Numbered from the stretch's first letter, positions 53,177 to 62,952 are shown. The stretch: 64,000 nt of DNA from Paenibacillus pectinilyticus (GCF_001700435.1 NZ_LYPC01000002.1:1-64000); one strand, 5' to 3'. Program-made: numbers and translations. Notes: generated by a model from the letters alone, not told the origin.

Positions 53177-55162
53177 TCAACCGACTTGAATCTGATTCCG
53201 ACCGTTGTGTTTAGCCTGATAGAGCGCCATATCTGCCCGATAGAAAAGGGCTTCCACACTGATCTTATCCTCTTCCCAATTCCAATCTGATACACCACAC
53301 GAGACGGTGACTTGAGGACTTGTCTCCTCTAAGACACGTCTACGAATACGTTCAGCAATCCGAATGGTCTGCTCTTTGGAGACTTGAGGTAAATAAACGG
53401 CAAGCTCCTCACCGCCCCATCTAGCCGCGATATCACTATCTCTAATGCAGGACTTAATAATTTGACTAACCTGAATGAGAACCTTATCACCAATTTGATG
53501 ACCATACGTATCATTGACTTTCTTAAAATTATCCACATCAACAACAATAAGGGAACCACAGAAGTCTTTTTTCTGCATCAGATTGGCTTGTTCATCCAGA
53601 TAATGACGTGCATACAGCCCCGTTAAATTGTCGGTAATGACCATCCGCTTGACTTCAGCATGTAGAGAGGCATTCGTCATGGCCAGCCCTATATGGCTTG
53701 ATAGCACCTGCAAAAGTTTGTAGTTATCATAGGAGAAAAAATTCGGCAATCGATGCACGATTAGGATAACGCCTTCAACATTGCCATTCACGAGGATCGG
53801 CGAACCAATCAATGACCGCGAATTCGTTCTTTGCATTAAGCTCGAGTTCACTTTATCATTACTCCAATAATCGGAAATAATAATCGGTTCCTTCGACGTA
53901 TATATGAGACCAGAAAATCCTTGGTCAAGCGTAACCGTTTCATGAAACATGGCAGGTAAATTCGTCGCCTGGACAATTAATTGATCACTATCCTTGGCGC
54001 TTTGCAGAATACAACTGTAATCCGCACCAAAAATACTCAAAATTTCACTAGCGGCTGAATTGAAAATCTCATTTAAACGCAAACTTTGATTAAGTTGTTT
54101 GGTGATTTCATTGATCAAACGCAGCTCATTAATCATGAGATTCGATTGTTCATATAATTTGGCATTCTCGAAAGCAGTGCCCGCAGAATCCGCTAGCGAC
54201 GAGATAAATTGCAGATCGGATTCTTCGATAAGTTCATCGGTAGATTCCATGTAGAGAACACCATATACGCCCTGTTTTCCTGATAAAGGGGCCGCGATGT
54301 AACCTACACTGGAGCCGCTTTCGGTGGTTGATGGCTCAAAAATAACTTGACCTTCCATAAATGCCCGTGTGCGAATATCCGATTCTGTTCGTTGAAAATT
54401 CAACGGCTTTACGGCTAGATTGGTAGAATCATTATCCTGCGAGAGCAACAAATCTACTCGCATCTTGGGATATACACGACCCATGCAATCAATAACCTCA
54501 GTCAAGACAGCATGCACATCGATTTTGGCATGAAGCTTCTTGGAAGCCTCGAATAGGATATCCTGCTTCTTATATGCGATTTCCTTTACTTGGTGAAGAT
54601 TATCTATTTGCTCTAACTTCCTGCGTTCTTGGGCTAAAAGGATGGAACTTTGAAAAGAAAGTGAAAGACTATATAATAATTGCGCTAATTCTTCCATATT
54701 TAAGTGAGATTGGGTAAATAGTCCCAAATAAAATAACGTATTACCTTGACGATCCAAAACTGGTGCAGCTCCCGCGTGAAATGTGGATATTGCTGCAACC
54801 TTAAATTGATCACCTGTCAATAACTGTGAATGGCCTTCATTCCTACAGCGAACAAATGGATTGTCACCTAGGACATCAACCGTCCAGGAAACACCTGATT
54901 GCAGGAGATCTTCGATCACAGGCGTCTGTTTCCAACAAGATTGGACTACACTCAAGTGCTCATCCAGGCATAACAGCGCCGTTCGTGGCGGAAGCATGTA
55001 AGAACCAAATTGCTCATTCCAGTTTTCAAAGGTATCGTGTAAAAAAAGGTTCAATTGTGAACCCTTGTCAGAAAGCTTGTCAGAAAGTATAAATCCTTGC
55101 CGAAGAAACACGTCAAAGTGTTCTGCGCGACTATGCTTTTGTATACTGCGAAGTTCACTCAT
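53177..55162 (-). CDS. GAF-domain diguanylate cyclase
   Basis: 661 residues from ATG at 55162 with AAGGAG 5 bases upstream. It makes cyclic di-GMP. The N-terminal ~180 residues are a sensory region, then two GAF-like domains (about 205-340 and 360-490), and the C-terminal GGDEF domain from ~495. The active site is RWGGEELAVYLP near residue 580. An I-site RxxD (RDSD) lies exactly five residues before it, so product inhibition is expected. VDVDNFKKVNDTYGHQIGDKVL is the substrate-binding helix. There is no EAL domain and no membrane helix. It is monocistronic. Confidence 0.92.
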   Translation of the reverse strand: MSELRSIQKHSRAEHFDVFLRQGFILSDKLSDKGSQLNLFLHDTFENWNEQFGSYMLPPRTALLCLDEHLSVVQSCWKQTPVIEDLLQSGVSWTVDVLGDNPFVRCRNEGHSQLLTGDQFKVAAISTFHAGAAPVLDRQGNTLFYLGLFTQSHLNMEELAQLLYSLSLSFQSSILLAQERRKLEQIDNLHQVKEIAYKKQDILFEASKKLHAKIDVHAVLTEVIDCMGRVYPKMRVDLLLSQDNDSTNLAVKPLNFQRTESDIRTRAFMEGQVIFEPSTTESGSSVGYIAAPLSGKQGVYGVLYMESTDELIEESDLQFISSLADSAGTAFENAKLYEQSNLMINELRLINEITKQLNQSLRLNEIFNSAASEILSIFGADYSCILQSAKDSDQLIVQATNLPAMFHETVTLDQGFSGLIYTSKEPIIISDYWSNDKVNSSLMQRTNSRSLIGSPILVNGNVEGVILIVHRLPNFFSYDNYKLLQVLSSHIGLAMTNASLHAEVKRMVITDNLTGLYARHYLDEQANLMQKKDFCGSLIVVDVDNFKKVNDTYGHQIGDKVLIQVSQIIKSCIRDSDIAARWGGEELAVYLPQVSKEQTIRIAERIRRRVLEETSPQVTVSCGVSDWNWEEDKISVEALFYRADMALYQAKHNGRNQIQVG

Positions 55163-55284
55163 AGGCTCTCCTTCACTTTCTAACAATAGTCCTGAAGTAC
55201 CAAATTAATTATTAATCTATTCTATCATACTATTTTTTCACGCCCTTTGCACGAATTTTTCCTCTGTTTGCGGCTGAGAGAGAC

Positions 55285-55313
55285 TTGACACTTGCCCTAG
55301 TTTTTAATAAAAT
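55285..55313 (+). promoter_or_regulatory. Strong sigma-A promoter of rpsD
   Basis: TTGACA at 55285-55290 and TAAAAT at 55308-55313 with a 17-base spacer. A near-consensus vegetative promoter, as expected for a ribosomal protein gene. Confidence 0.85.
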
Positions 55314-55319
55314 TAGAAG

Positions 55320-55512
55320 TCGAGTAACACCATGATTTCGGTGAATGCCATTTGTGATCACCCTCACTGCTTTTGCTCCTGCCAAGACAGCGGCTGAACT
55401 ACTCTTGACAGGGAATCACATTATGATTCGCTAGCAAAATCGGGCACTTGCTTCACCCTGACATCTAGATGCTATTTACTAAACTAATTGTCATGAGAAG
55501 GAGTTTTTCCTA
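55320..55512 (+). promoter_or_regulatory. Long rpsD leader, candidate S4 autoregulatory RNA
   Basis: About 190 bases of untranslated leader precede rpsD. In B. subtilis the S4 protein binds its own leader and represses rpsD. The region has several pairing segments, but I cannot confirm the known fold by eye. 55163-55284 holds no gene. Confidence 0.5.
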
Positions 55513-56112
55513 ATGTCACGTTATACAGGACCTAAGTTTAAATTAAGCCGTCGTGTTGGTATTTCCTTGAGCGGTAACGGTAAAGACTTGAAACGCCCAT
55601 TCCCTCCAGGTCAACACGGCCCAGGACAACGCAAGAAAATGAGCGGTTACGGTGTACAATTAAATGAGAAGCAAAAGCTTCGTCATATGTACGGTTTGAA
55701 CGAAAAACAATTCCGCAACTTGTTCGACAAGGCTTCCAAACTTAAAGGTATCTCCGGTGAGAACTTCATGGTCTTGCTTGAAAGCCGCCTTGACAACTTG
55801 GTTTACCGTCTTGGTCTTTCCAACTCCCGTGCAGGCGCACGTCAACTAGTTGCTCACGGTCACGTAACAGTGAACGGCAAAAAAGTTGATATCGCTTCTT
55901 ACATCGTTTCCACTGGTGATGTGATTTCACTTCGTGAAAGAAGCAAAGGCCTTTCCACTGTGAAAGAAGCTCTTGCTAACCGTAACTACCTTCCAACTTA
56001 CCTTGAGTTTAACGACGCAAGCGTAGAAGGTAAATACATCCGTTTACCAGAACGTTCCGAGCTTCCACAAGAAATTGACGAAAAACAAATCGTCGAGTTC
56101 TACAGCCGTTAA
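55513..56112 (+). CDS. rpsD: 30S ribosomal protein S4
   Basis: 199 residues with an AAGGAG site. [21 protein letters not shown], then [15 protein letters not shown] and the S4 RNA-binding domain ([30 protein letters not shown]; pieces: [21 protein letters not shown]) are standard. No cysteine zinc motif (a C- form). It nucleates 30S assembly. It is monocistronic, as in B. subtilis, with a strong promoter and terminator. Confidence 0.98.
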   Translation: MSRYTGPKFKLSRRVGISLSGNGKDLKRPFPPGQHGPGQRKKMSGYGVQLNEKQKLRHMYGLNEKQFRNLFDKASKLKGISGENFMVLLESRLDNLVYRLGLSNSRAGARQLVAHGHVTVNGKKVDIASYIVSTGDVISLRERSKGLSTVKEALANRNYLPTYLEFNDASVEGKYIRLPERSELPQEIDEKQIVEFYSR

Positions 56113-56119
56113 TAAAAGC

Positions 56120-56154
56120 AACCCCCTTAGGGATTTCCCTAAGGGGGTTATTTT
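56120..56154. terminator. Rho-independent terminator between rpsD and tyrS
   Basis: AACCCCCTTAGGG pairs with CCCTAAGGGGGTT, followed by ATTTTG for rpsD. A partly A-rich 5' flank could also terminate convergent tyrS. Confidence 0.9.
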
Positions 56155-56167
56155 GTTCCAATATCGT

Positions 56168-57433
56168 TTAAGCAAATTGAACGAGGAAGTAGTTCTTTTT
56201 GCCGCGGCGAATAATAAGGTAGGAATCGCCTAATCTACCCAATTGATTCGTTGTCGCTTCTAGATCGGTTACCTTAACACCATTCACCGTAACCGCTCCG
56301 CTTTCGATGTCTTGTCTAGCCTGACGTTTGGAAGGCGCTGCGCCGACAGAAATCAATAGATCAATAAGGGCTACATCGTCTTCAGCTAATGTCGTCGAAG
56401 GCACATCCTTGAAGGCTTCCTCGATTTCTGCGCGTGACAGCGATTGAATATCGCCACTAAATAAGGCAGCAGTAATGTTAAGCGCACTCTCCAAGGCTTC
56501 TCCCCCGTGCACTAACTTCGTTACTTCACGAGCTAAGACTTTCTGTGCTTCTCTTTTCCCTGGCTCATTCTGTACTTCCGCTTCGAGACGTTCAATTTCC
56601 TCTTGCGATTCAAAAGTGAAATATTTCAAGAAACGAATGACATCATTATCCGCAGTCCCTAACCAGAATTGGTAGAATTGGTATGGGGATGTTTTGTTCG
56701 CATCCAACCAAATCGCTCCGCCTTCTGTTTTGCCGAACTTCTGACCATCACTCTTCGTTACCAACGGTAACGTTACCCCAAATGCACGACGATCCGTCGA
56801 TTTGCCAATCAACTCAAGACCTGCTGTAATATTCCCCCATTGATCACTTCCACCAATTTGCACGGAGCAGTACTTCATCTCATTTAGCTTCAAGAAATCG
56901 TACGATTGTAAAATCATGTAACTGAATTCCGTGAACGATATCCCTTTCGTGATACGAGAATCCACAGAATCTTTGGCCAACATGTAGTTAACTGTAAAGT
57001 TTTTACCTACATCACGTAGAAACTCGATGACATTCAGGGAACCTAACCAGTCGTAATTGTTGACTAGCTCAGCACCATTCTCAATCTCAGTTGAGAAATC
57101 AAGGAAACGGGATAATTGGTTTTTAATACTTTGGGACCATGCTTCCACAACCTCAGGCCCGTTCAATGTTCGCTCATTCGCTTTGCCGCTCGGATCACCG
57201 ATTAACCCAGTTCCACCGCCAACTAAAGCCAATGGAATATGACCAGCTAACTGAAAGCGTCTCAAGGTTAAAATAGGCAGTAAACTGCCGATATGCAAGC
57301 TGTCTGCCGTCGGATCAAAGCCGCAATAAAGGACCACGCGCTCTTCATTCAGTTTTTTATCCAAACCTTCTCTGTCCGTAATCTGATGCAGCAACCCGCG
57401 AAACTCTAAATCCTTCAAAATATCCATGTTCAT
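56168..57433 (-). CDS. tyrS: Tyrosyl-tRNA synthetase (TyrS)
   Basis: 421 residues from ATG at 57433, which lies 6 bases after AGGAG; ATGs at 57439 and 57427 are too near or too far. Class I synthetase: DPTADSLHIGSLLPIL has the HIGS motif, KFGKTEGGAIW has the KMSKS equivalent (KFGKT), and YDFLKLNEMKYCSVQIGGSDQWGN is the tyrosine pocket. A C-terminal S4-like RNA-binding domain (KRQARQDIESGAVTVNG) completes it. Expression is set by the upstream T-box. Confidence 0.97.
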   Translation of the reverse strand: MNMDILKDLEFRGLLHQITDREGLDKKLNEERVVLYCGFDPTADSLHIGSLLPILTLRRFQLAGHIPLALVGGGTGLIGDPSGKANERTLNGPEVVEAWSQSIKNQLSRFLDFSTEIENGAELVNNYDWLGSLNVIEFLRDVGKNFTVNYMLAKDSVDSRITKGISFTEFSYMILQSYDFLKLNEMKYCSVQIGGSDQWGNITAGLELIGKSTDRRAFGVTLPLVTKSDGQKFGKTEGGAIWLDANKTSPYQFYQFWLGTADNDVIRFLKYFTFESQEEIERLEAEVQNEPGKREAQKVLAREVTKLVHGGEALESALNITAALFSGDIQSLSRAEIEEAFKDVPSTTLAEDDVALIDLLISVGAAPSKRQARQDIESGAVTVNGVKVTDLEATTNQLGRLGDSYLIIRRGKKNYFLVQFA

Positions 57434-57522
57434 CAACATCTCCTATCCAAATTAGGTCATAAAATGAGTGAAATGCAGCTACAGAGCCCCACTTTGCGCA
57501 GGTGTATGTCTTTTTTTACATA

Positions 57523-57822
57523 CAAAAAAGCCTTCTTATCCACAAAGGGACGAGAAGACTTGACTCGCGGTACCACCCTAATTAAAACAGCCGTTACGTA
57601 CATCTATAACCAACGTTATAGACACGGCGTGCTATTTTCACTCAAGAACCTATAACGGGGTTTACTCGGCAAACACTACTTGTGCAGGCAATTCCTGCAG
57701 GTTCCCATTCGCTGCTCAAGACCGTAATTCACTAACCTGCAGGTACCGGTTCGCACCCTCCACCGGCTCTCTGAAAGCATCCACAAGCTACCTACTGCTG
57801 ATCCATCTACGCATTTGTAAAA
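57523..57822 (-). promoter_or_regulatory. Tyrosine T-box riboswitch of tyrS
   Basis: The highly conserved T-box sequence AGGGTGGTACCGCG is at 57566-57579 on the minus strand. Downstream a terminator forms from AAGTCTTCT and AGAAGGCTT plus a run of T's (57523-57561), which competes with the antiterminator. Stem I features (GGTGCGAACCGG) are upstream, near 57745-57760. A TAC triplet at 57724-57726, in the context GAATTACGG, fits a tyrosine specifier. Uncharged tRNA-Tyr would turn on tyrS. Confidence 0.92.
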
Positions 57823-57852
57823 GTTATAACACAGGTTTTGGCTGCTTGTCAA
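57823..57852 (-). promoter_or_regulatory. Promoter of the tyrS T-box transcript
   Basis: On the minus strand TTGACA (57847-57852) and TTATAA (57824-57829) with a 17-base spacer; TATAAC, one base over, gives an 18-base spacer. Confidence 0.75.
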
Positions 57853-57945
57853 ACCAATATGACCAGCATTCTCCATACAGCATTACCGCAAAAGGTGCAA
57901 ATATGGTATACTATTAGGGTTCATGTAAGGAGGATATTGGAACTT

Positions 57946-60900
57946 ATGCGCAATTTTTTCGCGAAATGGAATCGACCTTGGGTTATAACCACACTCAAAG
58001 TAACAGGGATTACCTTAAAATGGGCTATCATCTGCGCCTTTCTGGCTGGCCTTCTTGGCGGATCCGCTGCATTCGGATATGTAAGTGCACTTGTCAAGAA
58101 AGATCCAGTCCGCAGCGAAGAATCGATTCGCCAACAAATGCAAGAAAATGCGATTACAGGTTTCGCTTACTTCAATGATGATTCTGTCATCGGACAATTA
58201 CGTACGGAGGAAGATCGACGTCTTGCAAAGCTGGACGACATTCCTCAAGTTTTGTTAGATGCTGTACTCTCCATTGAGGACAAAGACTTCTACAACCATC
58301 GCGGCATCGATTTCCGCGGACTTTACCGTGCGGTCACTCAGAAGCTTCTTAATGAGGATGTCCAAACCGGTGGTAGTACCATTACCCAACAGCTCGCTAG
58401 ACGTGTATTCCTTACGTTAGATCGGGATGATGGACGTAAAGCAAGAGAATTACTGCTTGCACTGCGAATGGAACGCATTATGTCGAAAGATGAAATTCTG
58501 CTAGCTTACTTAAACAAAATCCCCTACGGAAATGGCTCAACAGGCTACAATCTATATGGGATTAAAGCAGCAGCTAAAGGCATCTTCAACATCGACGATT
58601 TAAACAAGTTGAACATCGCACAAGCAGCGTATTTAGCTGGTCTACCACAATCGCCATCGCAGTACTCCGCCTTTACAAGTAAGCCTTCTTTCGATGAAGA
58701 CGGCTACAAGAAAGCGGTAACGCGACAGCAGCTTGTTCTGAAGCGAATGCTCGAAGAAGACAAGATAACGAACGATCAGTATCAAGATGCGCTCAAATTT
58801 GATTTGAAAGCATCGATGCCTGCAGCAGCTCAAAAGGCCTACACAACCTATCCGTATTTGATGATCGAGACGGAGCAGGAAGCCGCAGAAATCTTACTTA
58901 AAATTCAAAGACCTGAACTAGATCCGAAAACGAATCAAGCCGCTTACAATGACGCGCTCAAAAACATACATACACAAATGCTTCGCGGCGGTTACCAAAT
59001 CTACACCACGATTGACAAAACGATTTATGACTCGATGCACGAAATTTCGAGCAATGCAAAGAATTTTGCCCCAACGGATGAGAAAAAAGGCGGCATCGAG
59101 CAAGTGGGCGCGATCATGATCGATTCCAAATCAGGTGCGATTAAAGGCATGATAGAAGGCCGCGACTTTTTCGATGAGCAGCTCAATCATGCAACGCAAG
59201 CTTACAGGCAACCAGGTTCCACAATGAAACCAATTGCCGCCTACATTCCTGCATTAGAAAAAGGTGTCTTGCAGCCTGCCAGTATTGTAGATGACATTCC
59301 CATTATCCTCAAAGACGGGGTAAAAGGCTTCCATCTTCCAGAAAACTGGGATCATAAGTTTCACGGCTTAATGACTGCCCGCAAAGCTTTGAATCAATCC
59401 TATAACATTCCTGCCATTGATATCTTCCTCAACAAAGTTGGGATCAATCAGGCTTGGGATTTTGCTAAGAAGCTGGGTATTACCTCTCTAACCAAAGAAG
59501 ACAATACGGCGCAGACAGGTGTTATCGGTGGTTTAAGCAAAGGTACCTCTGTGAAAGAACTTACTGGAGCCTATGCTTCCATCCCGAATAATGGCGTCTT
59601 TAATGAAACATTCCTAATCCGTGAAATTAAAGATTCCAACGGCAAGACGATTTATACACATGAACAGAAGCCACAAACGGTGTACTCGCCGCAAACCGCT
59701 TACTTGATAACGGATATGATGAAAACCGTCATCAGTCAAGGTACGGCGACAGATCTCATGACCAAATTCAAATCGTATGGCAAAATCGATATATCTGGTA
59801 AGACGGGCTCCACGCAAGATGATGCGGATGCTTGGTTCATGGGCTTTACCCCTGATGTCACGGTAGGCGTATGGATTGGTTATGATCAACCGATTAACAA
59901 ATTGTCAGCAGCAACCAAACAAACACACCATGCCAAAGATATTTGGGCACTCATCATGAACAAAACGATCGAACAAAAGCCAGAGCTGTTCCCGAACAAA
60001 AAGTTCACAAAGCCTGATGGTATCGTTTCTGCAACGGTATCCAGCTTATCCGGCATGCTGCCGAGCGAATTAACAACAAGCTCGGATAATCTGGTGACAG
60101 ATGTTTTCAACAAAAAATATTTACCTACGGAAACGGATAATGTCATGGTGAAGATGAAAATTTCTTCATTAAACGGATTGAACTATATGGCACAAGACAG
60201 CACCCCTGCTGACTTCGTCCAAGAAAAAGTTGTGATCAAACGGCAAAAATCCATCACTCAGTTATTAAAAGAAATTGATGACGTCATGCAGAAGCTGCCT
60301 GAGAAAAGTAGAAAGCCGGTTGATTTCTACAAACCAGCTGATTACGATGTAGACGCGCCTTCAGAGATCGATCCTCGGGTTGATGATGGTAAGGTGCCAC
60401 CTGCACCGAACAACGTCGTCACGGTCAAAACAGGCGACACTGCAACGATCACGTTCCAACCCGACACGGAATCGGATATCGTAGGTTATCGTCTTTATCG
60501 GTCGGATAACCATGGCAAGTTCCAGCTCATGGGTGGTAAAGTGGTTCTTGCAGGAGCTGAAGCGAAATTCGTTGATCCTCTTCAAACAGCGGGTCTGACA
60601 GGTTATTACGTAACTGCTGTTGATGTTGCGGGCAAAGAATCGGTGCCTAGTCGATCCTCTTATACGGATGGCAGCACACTAGATTCCTTGTTAATTCCTG
60701 GGGTGGACAGCAATGGGAATCCTTTGCCGAACACCACTCTCCCTCCATCGGGAGGAGAGCCAACAACAGGACCGGGGACAGGAACATCAGGTACGAACAA
60801 CGGTAAACCAATCTCCAAAGATGCACCAGCTGCACCTACAGGTATTAAAGCGAAGACGGATGAGGCTTCCCTCGTACTTACTTGGAAAGCCAATGATGCC

Positions 60901-61092
60901 AAAGACAAGGTCAAACAGTATGTGGTCTACTTTAGCGATAAAGAAAAGGGAACGTACACGAAACTAGGCACCGTTGACAATGGCACAGAGTATCACTACT
61001 ATGCAGCCGCCTACAATGGTTTTTACAAAATTACAGCCATTAATGATGCCGGTGAGTCTAAATTCTCAGCCACTATTGCTTTTAATCATTAG
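57946..61092 (+). CDS. pbpA-like: Class A penicillin-binding protein with C-terminal fibronectin type III domains
   Basis: 1048 residues from ATG at 57946, with AAGGAGG 12 bases upstream; the longer reading frame to 57838 lies within the divergent promoter. One N-terminal membrane anchor (about 26-49) precedes the GT51 glycosyltransferase (EDKDFYNHRG near 110, GGSTITQQLARRVFL). The transpeptidase domain has GSTMKP (active Ser near 425), SYN near 485 and KTGST near 619. Two Fn3-like domains close the protein (about 815-905 and 958-1048), separated by a Thr/Pro/Gly linker. It makes and cross-links peptidoglycan. No exact gene name can be assigned. Confidence 0.93.
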   Translation: MRNFFAKWNRPWVITTLKVTGITLKWAIICAFLAGLLGGSAAFGYVSALVKKDPVRSEESIRQQMQENAITGFAYFNDDSVIGQLRTEEDRRLAKLDDIPQVLLDAVLSIEDKDFYNHRGIDFRGLYRAVTQKLLNEDVQTGGSTITQQLARRVFLTLDRDDGRKARELLLALRMERIMSKDEILLAYLNKIPYGNGSTGYNLYGIKAAAKGIFNIDDLNKLNIAQAAYLAGLPQSPSQYSAFTSKPSFDEDGYKKAVTRQQLVLKRMLEEDKITNDQYQDALKFDLKASMPAAAQKAYTTYPYLMIETEQEAAEILLKIQRPELDPKTNQAAYNDALKNIHTQMLRGGYQIYTTIDKTIYDSMHEISSNAKNFAPTDEKKGGIEQVGAIMIDSKSGAIKGMIEGRDFFDEQLNHATQAYRQPGSTMKPIAAYIPALEKGVLQPASIVDDIPIILKDGVKGFHLPENWDHKFHGLMTARKALNQSYNIPAIDIFLNKVGINQAWDFAKKLGITSLTKEDNTAQTGVIGGLSKGTSVKELTGAYASIPNNGVFNETFLIREIKDSNGKTIYTHEQKPQTVYSPQTAYLITDMMKTVISQGTATDLMTKFKSYGKIDISGKTGSTQDDADAWFMGFTPDVTVGVWIGYDQPINKLSAATKQTHHAKDIWALIMNKTIEQKPELFPNKKFTKPDGIVSATVSSLSGMLPSELTTSSDNLVTDVFNKKYLPTETDNVMVKMKISSLNGLNYMAQDSTPADFVQEKVVIKRQKSITQLLKEIDDVMQKLPEKSRKPVDFYKPADYDVDAPSEIDPRVDDGKVPPAPNNVVTVKTGDTATITFQPDTESDIVGYRLYRSDNHGKFQLMGGKVVLAGAEAKFVDPLQTAGLTGYYVTAVDVAGKESVPSRSSYTDGSTLDSLLIPGVDSNGNPLPNTTLPPSGGEPTTGPGTGTSGTNNGKPISKDAPAAPTGIKAKTDEASLVLTWKANDAKDKVKQYVVYFSDKEKGTYTKLGTVDNGTEYHYYAAAYNGFYKITAINDAGESKFSATIAFNH

Positions 61093-61103
61093 CATGTATG
61101 AAG

Positions 61104-61144
61104 GAAGAACCCAGCAGGATCCTAGGATCCGCTGGGTTCTTTTG
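61104..61144 (+). terminator. Rho-independent terminator of the class A PBP gene
   Basis: AAGAACCCAGC pairs with GCTGGGTTCTT, followed by TTTG. The loop contains a second palindrome, GGATCCTAGGATCC. Confidence 0.9.
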
Positions 61145-61204
61145 CAAATGAAAGAAGCTTTCCCCACATCCCGAAAGATGCAGAGAAAGCTTCTGTAATA
61201 GGAA

Positions 61205-62929
61205 TTAATCTTCAATTGTAGAAAGATCGCCTGTTGGCAGGTTAAGCTCCCATGCTTTCAATACACGACGCATGATTTTACCGCTGCGTGTTTTGGGTAA
61301 CTTGTCCTTAAATTCGATTTCCCGTGGTGCAGCATGGGCAGAAAGCCCTTCTTTGACGAACTTCGAAATTTCAGCTTTCAGTTCATCTGAAGCGACAAAG
61401 CCTTCGCGCAAAGCGATAAATGCTTTGATGATCTCGCCACGCATCGGATCAGGTTTACCAATAACCCCTGCTTCAGCAACAGCTGGATGCTCAACAAGCT
61501 TACTTTCAACTTCGAAAGGACCGACTCGCTCACCCGCTGTGTTGATAACGTCATCTACACGGCCTTGGAACCAGAAATAGCCATCTTCATCCTGATAAGC
61601 GGAGTCACCAGATACATACCAACCTGTCAAACGGAAATACTCTTCGTATTTAGAAGGATTGTTCCAAATTTTGCGCATCATGGATGGCCAAGGAGTCTTG
61701 ATAGCAAGGTTCCCCATGCGATTCGGAGGCAGTACATTCCCTGCATCATCAATGATAGCCGCATCCACGCCCGGAATTGGGCGACCCATGGAGCCTGGCT
61801 TGATCGTCATGGACGGGTAATTACAAATTAATTGCCCACCTGTCTCCGTCATCCACCACGTATCATGAATACGTTGATTGTATACCTTCATGCCCCAACG
61901 TACGACTTCGGGATTCAAAGGCTCCCCAACGCTCAATACGTGGCGAAGTGCAGACAAATCATACGCTGCCGAAACATCGTCTCCCGCACCCATCAACATA
62001 CGGAATGCCGTTGGTGCACTGTACCATACCGTTACTTTATATTTCTGAAGGGTGTTGTACCAGTCCTGTGGACTAAAGCGTCCGCCACGGATGACATTCG
62101 TCGCACCGTTAAGCCATGGAGCGAAGATTCCGTATGACGTTCCCGTTACCCAACCTGGATCGGCTGTACACCAATAGATATCATCTTCTTTAAGATCCAA
62201 AACAATTTGCCCCGTGTAATAGTGCTGAAGCATGGCATTTTGAACATGGAAAACACCCTTTGGCTTCCCAGTTGAGCCAGAGGTATAATGAATAATTAAA
62301 CCATCTTCACGATCTAACCATTCGATTTCAAGCTCGGTTGATGCGTTCGCCATTTCTTTGTGGTAATCAACTTGTCCTTCTCCAAGCTCAATGTTCTCTC
62401 CAACGAGAATAACATGCTTCAGATGCGGCAATTCGCTGTAAGGTACACGTGAAAGCTGACTAGGCGTCGTGATAATCGCAACAGCCTCGCTATCAGCCAA
62501 ACGGTCCCGTACGGCCGTTTCCATGAAAGCTTCAAAAAGCGGTCCAACAACTGCGCCTACTTTGAGGGAACCTAGTAAAGAATAATACAATTCAGGCGTA
62601 CGTGGCATGAAAATGAAAACGCGCTCACCTTTGCCAATGCCTAGTCCTCTAAGGACATTACCGAATTGGTTCGATCTCTCTTTCATTTGTCCAAATGTAA
62701 TTGCTTCGTCACGCGTACTATCGCTGTAATACAAAGCAATTTTGTCTTTCTTCGCGCCTTCTGCATGACGGTCAATGGCTTCATAAGCCATGTTTACTTT
62801 GCCTGTTTCATACCAGGAAAAGTTTTTCTCAATGTCTGTCCAATCAAATGTCGCATGTGTTTGTTCGTAATTTTCCATGTTAGGATTAAGGGATACTGAT
62901 TCAATGAGTTCATCTTTCATTTGATCCAT
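61205..62929 (-). CDS. acsA: Acetyl-CoA synthetase AcsA
   Basis: 574 residues. It activates acetate to acetyl-CoA via acetyl-AMP. Adenylate-forming motifs: IIHYTSGSTGKPKGVFH, WVTGTSYGIFAPW, WWMTETGGQ, VSGDSAY and the C-terminal PKTRSGKIMRR, whose Lys is the known acetylation site controlled by AcuA. GGAGGG precedes the ATG. It diverges from acuA, as in B. subtilis. A cre-like site and an extended -10 lie upstream. The start at 62929 is supported by its site; an internal ATG (MENYEQTH) is possible. Confidence 0.95.
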   Translation of the reverse strand: MDQMKDELIESVSLNPNMENYEQTHATFDWTDIEKNFSWYETGKVNMAYEAIDRHAEGAKKDKIALYYSDSTRDEAITFGQMKERSNQFGNVLRGLGIGKGERVFIFMPRTPELYYSLLGSLKVGAVVGPLFEAFMETAVRDRLADSEAVAIITTPSQLSRVPYSELPHLKHVILVGENIELGEGQVDYHKEMANASTELEIEWLDREDGLIIHYTSGSTGKPKGVFHVQNAMLQHYYTGQIVLDLKEDDIYWCTADPGWVTGTSYGIFAPWLNGATNVIRGGRFSPQDWYNTLQKYKVTVWYSAPTAFRMLMGAGDDVSAAYDLSALRHVLSVGEPLNPEVVRWGMKVYNQRIHDTWWMTETGGQLICNYPSMTIKPGSMGRPIPGVDAAIIDDAGNVLPPNRMGNLAIKTPWPSMMRKIWNNPSKYEEYFRLTGWYVSGDSAYQDEDGYFWFQGRVDDVINTAGERVGPFEVESKLVEHPAVAEAGVIGKPDPMRGEIIKAFIALREGFVASDELKAEISKFVKEGLSAHAAPREIEFKDKLPKTRSGKIMRRVLKAWELNLPTGDLSTIED

Positions 62930-62952
62930 AAACGTAAAACCCTCCTCACGAG

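Noticed and set aside
55163-55284. Possible small gene between the GGDEF gene and the rpsD promoter
   Set aside because: No start codon with a ribosome site and no frame of useful length; the region is AT-rich promoter sequence for both sides.
57838-57945. Longer N-terminus for the class A PBP
   Set aside because: The added 36 residues overlap the T-box promoter and lack a ribosome site; ATG at 57946 places the membrane anchor at the normal distance.
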